From: Roseomonas aerilata DSM 19363
Lineage (GTDB): Bacteria; Pseudomonadota; Alphaproteobacteria; Acetobacterales; Acetobacteraceae
NCBI RefSeq assembly: GCF_000711725.1
Contig: NZ_JONP01000014.1
Span: 62,001-126,000 of the forward strand
Direction: 5' to 3'
DNA: 64,000 nt
Shown: piece by piece, positions 36,835-45,343 of the stretch
Position numbering within the stretch: the stretch's first letter is position 1
Layout: each line of letters opens with the position of its first letter
Position numbers and translations under genes: made by a program
The notes under the pieces: generated by a model
The model's input: only the letters and a program-made list of their open reading frames with translations
What the model was told of the DNA's origin: nothing
The model's database searches: none

Positions 36835-39344
36835 ACAACTGGCGGATAGGCTGGCGCCTCGCGCGCCGGGAGCTGCGCGGCGGCGTGCGCGGGCTGCGGA
36901 TCGTCCTCGCCTGCCTCGCGCTGGGTGTCGCGGCCATCGCCGCGGTGGGCACGCTCCGCGCCGCCGTCCAGGCGGGACTGGAGGCCGACGGCGCCCAGCT
37001 AATGGGCGGTGACGTGCTTGCCGCCAATTCGCGACCTTTCCCGCCGGAGGCCCGCGCCTGGATCGAGGGCCGCGGCGGGCGGGTCTCCCAGCTCGTCCTC
37101 ACCCGATCCATGGTCGTCGCGTCCTCGGGCGAGCGGACGCTGGTGGAGCTGAAGGCGGGGGACAACGCCTATCCCCTCTACGGCGAACTGGCGATCGACC
37201 CGCCCGGCCCGCTCTCCGCCGGTGTGGGCGGCCTGCCGCCCGTCGTGCTCGACCCGCTGGTCGCGCAGCGGCTGAACCTCGCGCCCGGCGACACCGTGCG
37301 GATCGGCGACGCCCGCTTCGCCTATCGCGGCGCCCTCGTCTCCGAGCCCGATAAGGCCGCCGGCGCCGCCATTCTCGGTCCGCGCGCCATCATCCCCCTC
37401 CCGGCGCTCGAGGCGGCGGGGTTGGTGCAGCCCGGCAGCCTCGTGACCTACGAGCTGCGCGCCGCCCTGCCACCGGGCACCAATTCCCGCGCCTTCGCCG
37501 ATGCCCTGCGCGCTCAACCCTTCGCCGATGGCGGCTGGCGTGTGCGCGACGCCTCCCAGGGACAGCCGGGCGTGAACCGCTTTCTCGACCAGGCGGCCTC
37601 CTTCCTCGTGCTCGCGGGGCTCACCGCTCTGCTCGTCGGCGGCATCGGGGTCGCGACTGGCGTTCGCTCCTGGCTGGAGCAGCGGGCCCGTACCATCGCG
37701 ACGCTCCGCTGCCTCGGGGCGCCGGCGGGGGCGATCTTCGCGACCTACCTCATCCAGGTGGCGGGCCTCGCGCTCCTGGGCACCGTGATCGGGCTGGTGG
37801 CAGGCTACGCGCTCACCGGCCTCGCCGCGGTCGCGCTCGCCGGCATGCTGCCGGTGCCGCCGCGGCTCGGCTTCTATCCGCTGCCCCTGGCGCTCGCCGC
37901 CGCCTACGGCCTTCTCACGGCCCTCTCCTTCGCCCTCTGGCCGCTCGGACGGGCGCGGGACATTCCCGGTGCTGCCCTGTTCCGTGACAACCTGCTGCCC
38001 GACGCGCGGCGGCCGCGCCTGGGACTCGTCATCGCCAATGGGGCCGCGGTGGCCGCCCTCGTCGCGCTCGTGGTGGGGACGGCGGAGCGCCCCCTCTTCG
38101 CGCTGTGGTTCTGCATCGCGGCGCTTGCCACGCTCGGCCTCTTCCGCTTGGCCGCCGTCGGTCTCCAGGCCGTGGCGCGGCGGCTGCCGGTACGGCGGCG
38201 CCCCTCTGTCCGGCTCGGCCTGGCAAATCTGCACCGCCCGGGGGCGCCCACGGCGCTGATGCTCGTCTCGCTCGGCATCGGCCTTTCCACCCTCGCGGCC
38301 ATCGCCCTCATCCAGGGCAATATCCGCCAGCAGATCAGCGAGAGCCTGCCGGACGCCGCGCCCTCCTTCTATTTCATCGACATCCAGTCCGATCAGGTCG
38401 CTGAGTTCGACCGCGTGGCGGGGGCCGTGCCGGGCGTGACCGAGGTGCGCCGCGTGCCCTCGCTGCGCGCCCGGATCGCAAAGGTGAACGGCGTGCCGGC
38501 CGACCAGGTCCAGGCAACGGAGGAGACCCGTTGGGCGCTGCGCGGCGATCGCGGCCTCACCTATGCCGCGACGCCACCGGAGGGCACCCGCATCGTGCAG
38601 GGGAGGTGGTGGGCGCCGGACTACCGTGGTGAGCCGCTCGTCTCGCTCGACGACAACCTAGCTCGCGGCTGGAACGCGGGGCCGGGTTCCACCATCATGG
38701 TCAACGTGCTCGGGCGCGACATCGACCTGCGCGTCGTCTCCACCCGGGACATCGAGTGGCGCGGTCTTGGGCTGAACTTCGCGATGGTCGCCTCGCCCGG
38801 CCTGCTGGAGGCGGCGCCCCATACCCACATCGCGACCGTCCGCGGCAGCCCCGCCGAGGATGCGAGGCTGTTGCGAGCGGTGACGGACGCGCTGCCCAAC
38901 GTCACCGGCATTCGCGTGCGGGATGCCCTGGACGCCCTCGCGGTCCTGCTGGGCCGCCTCGGCACGGCGCTCTCCTCCACGGCGGCGCTCACCCTTGTCT
39001 CAGGCCTGCTGGTCCTGGCCGGGGCGGTCGCGGCGGGGCAGCGGCGGCGGATCCGGGACGCGGTGGTGCTGAAGACCCTCGGTGCCTCCCGCGCCCAGAT
39101 CCGGCGGGCCTGGCTGGTGGAGTTCGGGCTGCTCGGGCTCGTGGCGGGGCTCGTGGCCGCCGCCGTGGGCACGCTCGCCTCCTGGGGTGTCACGCGCTTC
39201 GTCATGCGGACGGACTGGACCTTCCTGCCCGGCACGCTCTCCGTGACGATCGTCCTCTGCGTCGCCCTCACCCTCGCGATGGGCTATGCGGGCACTGCGC
39301 TGGCGCTGCGGGCTAAACCGGCGCCGTTGCTCCGGAATGAGTAG
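36831..39344 (+). CDS. ybbP: FtsX-like permease (YbbP)
   Basis: Inner-membrane permease of 837 residues with two FtsX repeats: an N-terminal helix with a large periplasmic domain (about 45-250), then clusters of helices near 255-470 and 715-830. Starts at a GTG overlapping the ybbA stop. Substrate is not known; the family includes exporters of lipids or hydrophobic molecules. The 3' end overlaps the convergent EAL gene by about 30 bases. Confidence 0.9.
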
Positions 39345-40128
39345 GGTGTTCCGACGCTGCCCCACTCGAAGTGGCCGCCGGCCAGTTAATGTCGGCGGTA
39401 GTGGCAATGCCCTCGAAAATAGGGCGGGCTAAGAAATATCCCTGCATGAAGCGAACACCGACCGAGCGTAGCGCCTCGACCTCCTCCAGGCGCTCGACTC
39501 CCTCCGCGACGACCTTCACCCCGATGCCGCTCCCCATGGCGACCATCGAGCGGAGGATCTCAAGGCGCACCCCATCCCGGTCGCAATCCGCCACCAGTGC
39601 GCGGTCGAGCTTGATGATGTCCGGCCGAAGGTTGGCAAGCCGCGAAAGCCCGGAGTAGCCGGTTCCGAAATCGTCGAGCGCGACGCGGAACCCGTGCCGC
39701 CGGTACTCCTGCATGATCGAGAGGATATGCGCCTCCTCCGCGATATGCTCGTTCTCGGTGAACTCGAAGGTCAGCCGGTTCGTCGGGAAGCCGGTGCGGA
39801 AGGCAGCGTCCAGCGTCATGCGGATGCAGGCGCGCGGCTCGTAGACCGCCCGGGGCATGAAGTTGATGTTGAGATCACCCTCCAGGCGGAGTTGCGCCGC
39901 CATCTCGATCGCCCTGACGCGGCATGCCTGGTCAAAGGCGTAGAGGTTGTCCTCGGTGACCTGTCCGAGGATCGAGGCGGCGCTCTCCCCGTTCGGGCCG
40001 CGCACCAGGGCCTCATGCGTATCGATGCGGCCCTCCTGCAGGTCCACCACGGGTTGGAACGCCATGGTGAAGGGGAAGCCAAGTTGGCCCAGCCGACATC
40101 CTGAACATCCACGAGGCGTCCCGGCCAT
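39313..40128 (-). CDS. EAL-domain cyclic-di-GMP phosphodiesterase
   Basis: Stand-alone EAL protein of 271 residues without a visible sensor or membrane segment. Metal and catalytic residues look complete: 'HEALVRG', 'NINFMP', 'FEFTENEHI', 'ALDDFGTGYS', 'IIKLDRAL' and 'VVAEGVE', with 'FMQGYFLARP' near the end. It should be an active phosphodiesterase. The closest layout is the EAL half of BLUF-EAL proteins, but the light-sensing domain is missing. GGAG lies six bases before the ATG. Confidence 0.9.
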   Translation of the reverse strand: MAGTPRGCSGCRLGQLGFPFTMAFQPVVDLQEGRIDTHEALVRGPNGESAASILGQVTEDNLYAFDQACRVRAIEMAAQLRLEGDLNINFMPRAVYEPRACIRMTLDAAFRTGFPTNRLTFEFTENEHIAEEAHILSIMQEYRRHGFRVALDDFGTGYSGLSRLANLRPDIIKLDRALVADCDRDGVRLEILRSMVAMGSGIGVKVVAEGVERLEEVEALRSVGVRFMQGYFLARPIFEGIATTADINWPAATSSGAASEHPTHSGATAPV

Positions 40129-40574
40129 GACATCTCCGCTTCGTAGGGATGATCGTTCGAGCGATTACTATAACGCGCGAGAACAGCACCGAAATGAGTC
40201 CGGTGCCGATTCCCTGCCCGTCCGCGAAAATTTGGCAGGACTTTGTCCGGCCCAGCAGGTGGCGAAGGCGGCTACGCCGTGTTCGCCTGTCGAGGGGTGG
40301 TGGGCCAGACCGTGCGCTACCCCATGTGTTCCAACACCCAGCAGTGCAGAAAGCGGTCCGGCCAGGGGCAAGCGCGCGAATGCCGAGGCTCAGCACCGGG
40401 ACGAACCCTGCACTAGGGGCAGGTCATCGTGAGTAGCCTCAGGCCGCCTCCCCGGGGCACGGACCTTTCGGTGGCCTTACATGTGGATTGCCGCTTGATC
40501 CGCATTACAGGAAGTCCATATATCCCCCAGTCAGGGGTGGGCGGGTGCCCTCCCCGGAAGGAGTTGTGAACCTC
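40129..40574 (+). other. 446-bp non-coding gap before the BI-1 gene
   Basis: The gap holds no convincing gene; open frames here start without ribosome sites and match no family I know. It is slightly less GC-rich in places ('CGAGCGATTACTATAACGCG'). A candidate promoter lies near its 3' end (40495-40524). Whether it encodes a regulatory RNA cannot be judged. Confidence 0.5.
40495..40524 (+). promoter_or_regulatory. Candidate sigma-70 promoter of the BI-1 gene
   Basis: TTGATC at 40495-40500 and TATATC at 40519-40524 are separated by 18 bp, and the start codon is 51 bp downstream. Both hexamers match four of six consensus bases. Not proved. Confidence 0.4.
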
Positions 40575-41372
40575 ATGGCCTTCGGTCCCGACAACCGTCT
40601 CCAGAACGGCCCGTCCGTCTGGAACCAGCCGCTGGGTCGCGCCGCTACCGATGCCGCCACACTGGATGCCGGGCTGCGCGCCTACATGCTGCGCGTCTAC
40701 AACTGGATGGCTTCCGGCCTCGCGCTGACGGCCATCACCGCCTACGTGATCGCGAACACCGGCCTTGCCGAGCTGTTCTTCAACGTGGTGCGGACGCCGC
40801 GCGGCCTGGCCACCCAGCCCACCATCCTCGGCTTCGTCGCGATCTTCGCGCCGCTAGCCTTCGTGATGGTGCTGTCCTTCGGCATCAACCGCCTGTCCAA
40901 GGGCACGACGCAGGCGCTGTTCTGGGCCTTCTGTGTGGCGATGGGCGCCAGCATGGCGAACATCTTCGTCGTCTATGTCGGCGCGTCCATCGCGAGCACC
41001 TTCTTCGTCACCGCCGGCATGTTCGCGGCCGTCAGCATCTACGGCTACGTCACGAAGGCTGACCTGACGCGGATGGGCGGCTTCCTGATGATGGGCCTGA
41101 TCGGCATCCTCATCGCCGGCCTGGTCAACGCCTTCGTCGGCAGCTCGGCGCTGCAGTTCGCGATCTCGGTCCTCGGCGTGGTGATCTTCACGGGCCTCAC
41201 CGCCTACGACACGCAGCGGATCAAGAACGACTACATCGAGTACAGCTACGCTGAGGGTTCCGACGAGGCGGGCAAGCGCTCCGTGATGGACGCGCTGGGC
41301 CTCTACCTCAACTTCGTGAACCTCTTCCAGCTGCTGCTGCAGTTCATGGGCGTGCGCAACTCGTCCGACTGA
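40575..41372 (+). CDS. Bax inhibitor-1/YccA family membrane protein
   Basis: Inner-membrane protein of 265 residues with seven hydrophobic segments. BI-1 landmarks are 'LRAYMLRVYNWMASGLALT' at the first helix and 'GLTAYDTQRIKNDY' near the C-terminus, containing the aspartates of the calcium-leak/pH sensor. AAGGAG sits eleven bases before the ATG. A perfect terminator hairpin follows at 41399. In bacteria these proteins interact with membrane proteases or act as calcium leak channels; no partner is adjacent. Confidence 0.92.
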   Translation: MAFGPDNRLQNGPSVWNQPLGRAATDAATLDAGLRAYMLRVYNWMASGLALTAITAYVIANTGLAELFFNVVRTPRGLATQPTILGFVAIFAPLAFVMVLSFGINRLSKGTTQALFWAFCVAMGASMANIFVVYVGASIASTFFVTAGMFAAVSIYGYVTKADLTRMGGFLMMGLIGILIAGLVNAFVGSSALQFAISVLGVVIFTGLTAYDTQRIKNDYIEYSYAEGSDEAGKRSVMDALGLYLNFVNLFQLLLQFMGVRNSSD

Positions 41373-41398
41373 TCGGCCGGACCGCGACGCGGAACGGA

Positions 41399-41426
41399 AC
41401 CCCGGGGAGCGATCCCCGGGGTTTTT
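41399..41426 (+). terminator. Intrinsic terminator of the BI-1 gene
   Basis: A perfect 10-bp stem (ACCCCGGGGA paired with TCCCCGGGGT) around the loop GCGA runs from 41399 to 41422 and is followed by a run of T. It lies 26 bp after the stop codon and may also serve the convergent MFS gene. Confidence 0.92.
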
Positions 41427-41438
41427 CATGCACGCCGC

Positions 41439-42641
41439 TCAGGCGGCCGGCCCGCGCAGGCGAAGCGCTGCCGTGGCCGAGGCGAGCGCCAGCAGCATCA
41501 GCACCGCCCCATAAACGATGGCGGTCGCGTGCAGCCCGAAGACCGGAACGGCCATGCCCGCCAGGACGGTCGGAAGGCTGAAGGCGAGGTAGCTCTCGAC
41601 ATAGTAGGCGGCCATCAGCCCGGCCCGCTCGGCCGCGCCCGCCAAGGGGAAGACGCCGCGCACCGCGCCGGAGAAGGCGGCGCCGAAGGCAAGTCCGGCG
41701 ACCAGCGTGCCGCCGATCAGGAGCGCAGCATTCGTCGCGTAGACGCCCATCAAGGTGAGGCCGATGCCCAGCGCCAGGCCCAGCGCGCCCGTGGCGATGC
41801 ACCGCGCAGGCGGAAGGTTGCGCAGCACGCCCAGGCTGAGGGATCCTGCCAGCGGCAGGATGGCAATCACCGCCGCGGTGGCCACTGGCGGCAGCGCCCC
41901 GACACTGGCCCGCAGCAGGCCCGGCATGAGTGAGAGATAGAAGCCGCCCAGCGCCCAGGCGGCAGTGTTCACCGGCGTGATAAGTAGGAGCATGGCCCGG
42001 GCCTGACGCGGCACATGCACGCGCGGCCGCAGCGCGCCCCAGGCACCCGGGTGGCGCGCCGCCGTTTCCGGCAGGAACCAGACCCCAACCGCGAGGAGCA
42101 GGAAGAGCGCCGCCGTGACGGCATAGATGAGCGCCGCCGGATGAGGCGCGTGGTTGACCAGCACCGCGGCCGCGATCAGACCCACGGCCATGCCGAGGAA
42201 GGGCGCAATGCTGCTGACGAGCGCCCCCCGCGCGCGGTCCACGTCCAGCATCGCCGCACCGAGCGCCGACAGGGCCGCCCCCGTGGCGAGCCCCTGGATC
42301 AGGCGCGCCGCGACGAGCGCAGCAAGCGAATCCGCGGTGATGAAGACGAGCATGGCAAGGATGCTAACCAGCATGCCCGCCGAGATCATGGGGCGCCGCC
42401 CCACGTGGTCGGAAAGCGAGCCAAGGGTCAGCAGCGCAAGCAGAAGGCTGCCCGCATAGGCTGCGAAGACGAGGGTGAGGCCCGGCGCGGTGAGGTGGAG
42501 GCCGTCCGAGTAGAGCCGGAAGAGCGCGGTTGGCTCTGCCGATCCTGCCAGCAAAGCACCGGTCGCGACCCCTCCGAAGCTGACCATGGAGAAGCCGCGG
42601 GTTCGGCTTGGCAGCCGGTCGGGGGAGACGCAGGTGGACAC
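41439..42641 (-). CDS. MFS transporter, probably TetR-controlled exporter
   Basis: Twelve-helix major facilitator of 400 residues. The loop after the second helix reads 'GSLSDHVGRRPMISAGML', the MFS A-motif region, and 'RLIQGLATGAALSALGAAML' matches the drug:H+ antiporter type. It diverges from a TetR regulator with two matching palindromes between them, so an inducible exporter of an unknown toxic compound is the likely role. Confidence 0.9.
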   Translation of the reverse strand: MSTCVSPDRLPSRTRGFSMVSFGGVATGALLAGSAEPTALFRLYSDGLHLTAPGLTLVFAAYAGSLLLALLTLGSLSDHVGRRPMISAGMLVSILAMLVFITADSLAALVAARLIQGLATGAALSALGAAMLDVDRARGALVSSIAPFLGMAVGLIAAAVLVNHAPHPAALIYAVTAALFLLLAVGVWFLPETAARHPGAWGALRPRVHVPRQARAMLLLITPVNTAAWALGGFYLSLMPGLLRASVGALPPVATAAVIAILPLAGSLSLGVLRNLPPARCIATGALGLALGIGLTLMGVYATNAALLIGGTLVAGLAFGAAFSGAVRGVFPLAGAAERAGLMAAYYVESYLAFSLPTVLAGMAVPVFGLHATAIVYGAVLMLLALASATAALRLRGPAA

Positions 42642-42653
42642 GAGAAGATCTCC

Positions 42654-42676
42654 TTAACGCCACGTATTTGCGCTAA
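42654..42676. promoter_or_regulatory. Palindromic operator candidate 1 (MFS side)
   Basis: Inverted half-sites TTAACGC and GCGCTAA (six of seven positions pair) are separated by nine bases. It lies 13 bp upstream of the MFS start codon. The left half-site is identical to that of the second site at 42702, and total length is the same 23 bp. A TetR dimer would occupy it. Confidence 0.65.
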
Positions 42677-42701
42677 GAGGGAGGTAGGCCGGTTTTTTGA
42701 A

Positions 42702-42724
42702 TTAACGCAACTCCTTTGCTTTAA
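42702..42724. promoter_or_regulatory. Palindromic operator candidate 2 (TetR side)
   Basis: Half-sites TTAACGC and GCTTTAA (six of seven pair) with a nine-base spacer, 27 bp before the TetR start. Starts exactly 48 bp after site 1. This spacing and the shared left half-site support a common repressor and autoregulation. Confidence 0.65.
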
Positions 42725-42750
42725 CTGGAGCTGAGCACGAGTTGGAAAGA

Positions 42751-43332
42751 ATGTCGGAAACGGTCATCAGGCAGGTCCGCACCGGCGGGCGCAGCGCGCG
42801 TATCCAGGCCGCCGTGCATGAAGCGACAGAGGCGCTGATTTCAGAGCTCGGCCGCGCGGCGCTGACGGTGCCGGCCATCGCCGCGCGAGCCGGTGTCACG
42901 CCGTCCACGATCTATCGCCGCTGGGGCGGCCTTCCTGCCCTGCTGGCCGATGTGGCGGCCCGTCATCTGCGGCCTGTGGCCGAGCCTGCCGATGCCCCGA
43001 CGCTGCGGGAAGCCCTTCAGGCCTGGGTGGAGCAATATGCCGACGAGATGTCCTCGGGGCCCGGCCGCGCCCTGATCCACGACGTTCTCAACGGCAGCGC
43101 GGAGCCGGAATTCACAGGGCGGTGCTGCAGCTATACGATCGACCAGTTGCGCGTCATTTCCGACCGCGCCATGGCCCGGGGAGAGCCACCGCTGCCCCTG
43201 GAGGAGGTGGTGGACCACGTGGTGGCCCCTATTATGTACCGGATCATCTTCGGGCTGGACCTCACGGATCCCGCCTGGTGCCGCGGACTGGTGGACCGGC
43301 TCTTCGACGGCAGTCCGCCGCTGGAAGGCTGA
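42751..43332 (+). CDS. TetR/AcrR family transcriptional regulator
   Basis: Repressor of 193 residues. The N-terminal HTH is 'IAARAGVTPSTIYRRWGGLP'; the C-terminal half matches the TetR_C variant with 'VVAPIMYRIIFGLDL'. GGAAAG precedes the ATG at 42751. It diverges from the MFS gene and the two 23-bp palindromes in the gap are its likely targets. The inducer is unknown. Confidence 0.9.
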   Translation: MSETVIRQVRTGGRSARIQAAVHEATEALISELGRAALTVPAIAARAGVTPSTIYRRWGGLPALLADVAARHLRPVAEPADAPTLREALQAWVEQYADEMSSGPGRALIHDVLNGSAEPEFTGRCCSYTIDQLRVISDRAMARGEPPLPLEEVVDHVVAPIMYRIIFGLDLTDPAWCRGLVDRLFDGSPPLEG

Positions 43333-43377
43333 GCGCCCGGCGGCCGTGTAAGGCAGCCGGGCCCACTCGATGGCGTC

Positions 43378-44241
43378 CTACTTTTCCGCCTTCTCGCCCT
43401 TCTCGCTCGTCTTCAGGTAGTCCAGCAGCTTCTGCGTCGCCGCCGTCTTGTCCGTACGGTCCAACGCACCGACCTCGGCTGCCAGCCGCTCCAGCGCCAG
43501 CTCATAGATCTGCCGCTCGGAGAAGGACTGGTCGGGCTGGCCGGCGTTGCGGTGCAGGTCGCGCACCACCTCGGCGATGGCGATCGGATCGCCCGAGTTG
43601 ATCTTCTGCTCGTATTCCTGGGCGCGACGGGACCACATGGTGCGCTTGATCCGTGCGCGGCCGCGCAACGTCTCCATCGCCTCGCCCATGACCTTCTCGG
43701 ACGCGAGCTTGCGCAGGCCAGAGGAGGCGGCCTTGGCCATCGGGACCTTCAGGGTCATCCGGTTCTCCTCGAAGGTGACCGTGATCACCTTGAGGGTCTG
43801 GCCGGCGATCGGCACGTCCTCGATCCCCTGCACCTGGCCAACGCCATGAGTGGGGTAGACGACGAAGTCGCCCGCGCGGAAATCCTTTCCGGCATTTCCC
43901 AGCGGCTTTGGCGGCGGCGCCGGGCGCATCGGCGCCTGGATCACGGGCTCTGCGGCAACCGGCGGGGGCTCGGGGGCGGCGGCCTGCGTCTCGGCCATGC
44001 CCGGAGCCTCCGTGACCTTCGCGCGGGCCGAGGATTCGGTCTTGGCCGCGACGTCCGTGCGCGCCGCGGCAGCCTTCGGCTTCGGCGCCGGGCTGGGCGC
44101 CGTGGTCGCGGCCTTCTTCAACGCCGTGGCCGGCGCCGCCTCCGTCTTGCGCTCGCTCGCCACGGCCTGGGCCGCCGGCGCGGCGGCCGTGTCCGGGCTC
44201 GTATTGCTCGGGGACTTGCTCCCGGCGGGTGCCTTCATCAT
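43378..44241 (-). CDS. carD: CarD family transcriptional regulator with long N-terminal extension
   Basis: RNA-polymerase-binding regulator of 287 residues. Residues from about 121 to the end are a typical CarD-CdnL domain ('FRAGDFVVYPTHGVGQVQGI', 'LKVPMAKA', 'RRAQEYEQKINSGD'). The first 120 residues are alanine- and proline-rich with scattered lysine and are not conserved in ordinary CarD. Two adjacent ATGs (44241, 44238) follow GGAG. CarD activates rRNA and housekeeping promoters; the extension may be a flexible tether (inference). Confidence 0.9.
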   Translation of the reverse strand: MMKAPAGSKSPSNTSPDTAAAPAAQAVASERKTEAAPATALKKAATTAPSPAPKPKAAAARTDVAAKTESSARAKVTEAPGMAETQAAAPEPPPVAAEPVIQAPMRPAPPPKPLGNAGKDFRAGDFVVYPTHGVGQVQGIEDVPIAGQTLKVITVTFEENRMTLKVPMAKAASSGLRKLASEKVMGEAMETLRGRARIKRTMWSRRAQEYEQKINSGDPIAIAEVVRDLHRNAGQPDQSFSERQIYELALERLAAEVGALDRTDKTAATQKLLDYLKTSEKGEKAEK

Positions 44242-44571
44242 GCTCTCCGCAATCTCTCTCGCCGCCTGCCCTGCCAGGACCGCCCCAAGGCCGACGCATC
44301 GGCCGACGACGGAAACCGGAAGGAGGACGAGGGGCCTGCCTTGCCGGGTGCCGCGCCGGTCAGGGCAAGCGCCCCCGGCCTCGCCAGGGTGAGCCCCGTC
44401 GCTACAACCTTCGTGCATCGACCCGGCCGCCCGGATGGCTGAACCGTTCCGCAGCAGACGGTATCACGAATCGCTGGCCCGGTCACGCGGCAGGGGATCA
44501 TCACGGCGCAACGCGGTGGAAGCGCGCGGGTTTTCCCCTTGCGGACAGGCGCGGCCCTGCGGCCGGGCGGC
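44242..44571. other. 330-bp gap between carD and fdxA
   Basis: No supported gene. It must carry the carD promoter (minus strand), but no clear promoter hexamers or terminator with a T run could be recognised. Confidence 0.5.
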
Positions 44572-44904
44572 TCAGCCCTGGCCGGGCGAGGCGTCGAACA
44601 GCTTCGCCTTGTCGGGCTTGCCGTCCCACTCTTTCGCGTCTTCCGGCGGCTCGCCCTTGCGGGAGATGTTTGGCCACTGCGCGGAATAGGTGCGGTTCAG
44701 TTCCGCCCAATCGGTCGCGCGCTCGTCGCTGTCCGGGAAGATCGCCTCGGCCGGGCATTCCGGCTCGCAGACGCCGCAGTCGATGCACTCGTCGGGATGG
44801 ATAACGAGCATATTCGCGCCAACGTAGAAGCAGTCCACCGGACAGACCTCGACGCAATCCATGTACTTGCAGCGGATACAGTTCTCGGTGACGACGTAGG
44901 TCAC
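44572..44904 (-). CDS. fdxA: Seven-iron ferredoxin
   Basis: Electron carrier of 110 residues with a [3Fe-4S] and a [4Fe-4S] cluster. The cysteine patterns '[14 protein letters not shown]' and '[12 protein letters not shown]' are typical of FdxA. The start is a GTG at 44904 with AAGGGG six bases upstream; a longer frame lacks family similarity. It lies between carD and the S4 protein in the common alphaproteobacterial order. Confidence 0.95.
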   Translation of the reverse strand: MTYVVTENCIRCKYMDCVEVCPVDCFYVGANMLVIHPDECIDCGVCEPECPAEAIFPDSDERATDWAELNRTYSAQWPNISRKGEPPEDAKEWDGKPDKAKLFDASPGQG

Positions 44905-45040
44905 AGTCAGCCCCTTATACGGCCCACGGAACGGTGGGCGGCCCCGACGGGGCGGAGATGGACCGGGCAGGCCCGGCATGCAAGCGCGGGAATCGACAGG
45001 CAGGACCGCAGCGGGCGAACAGCGCGCGTGGGAGGCTCAC

Positions 45041-45334
45041 TCAACCGGCCGGAAGCTCCTCGTAGAGCAGCCGCGCCTCGGCCGGCGGGCCGCGCCGCTC
45101 GGCCAGTGCCTGCACGCGCCAGACCTTCACCACACCGCGCTCCGCCCCGCCCAGGGCAAGAGTCAGCACGTCCCCCGGGCGGAGCCGCGCGTGCGGCTTG
45201 TCCACGGGCTGGCGGTTCAGGCGCACCCCCCCGCGCTCGACGAAGGCGGCGCAGGCGGACCGGGTCTTAATCAGGCGCGCGCACCAGAGCCACTTGTCCA
45301 GGCGCTGCCAGTCCCGGTCCTCGGTCTCCGCCAT
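45041..45334 (-). CDS. S4-domain RNA-binding protein (Hsp15-like)
   Basis: Small RNA-binding protein of 97 residues with a single S4 domain ('RLDKWLWCARLIKTRSACAA', 'GGVRLNRQPVDKP'). Related to Hsp15, which rescues stalled 50S subunits. It follows the helicase gene by nine bases on the same strand, so they are likely transcribed together. Confidence 0.88.
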   Translation of the reverse strand: MAETEDRDWQRLDKWLWCARLIKTRSACAAFVERGGVRLNRQPVDKPHARLRPGDVLTLALGGAERGVVKVWRVQALAERRGPPAEARLLYEELPAG

Positions 45335-45343
45335 GCCGCCGCG

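Noticed and set aside
43335-43361. Inverted repeat GCCCGGC/GCCGGGC between the TetR and carD genes
   Set aside because: Stem is only 7 bp with a long loop and no T tract.
44242-44571. A short gene before carD
   Set aside because: Open frames here have no ribosome site and no coherent protein sequence.
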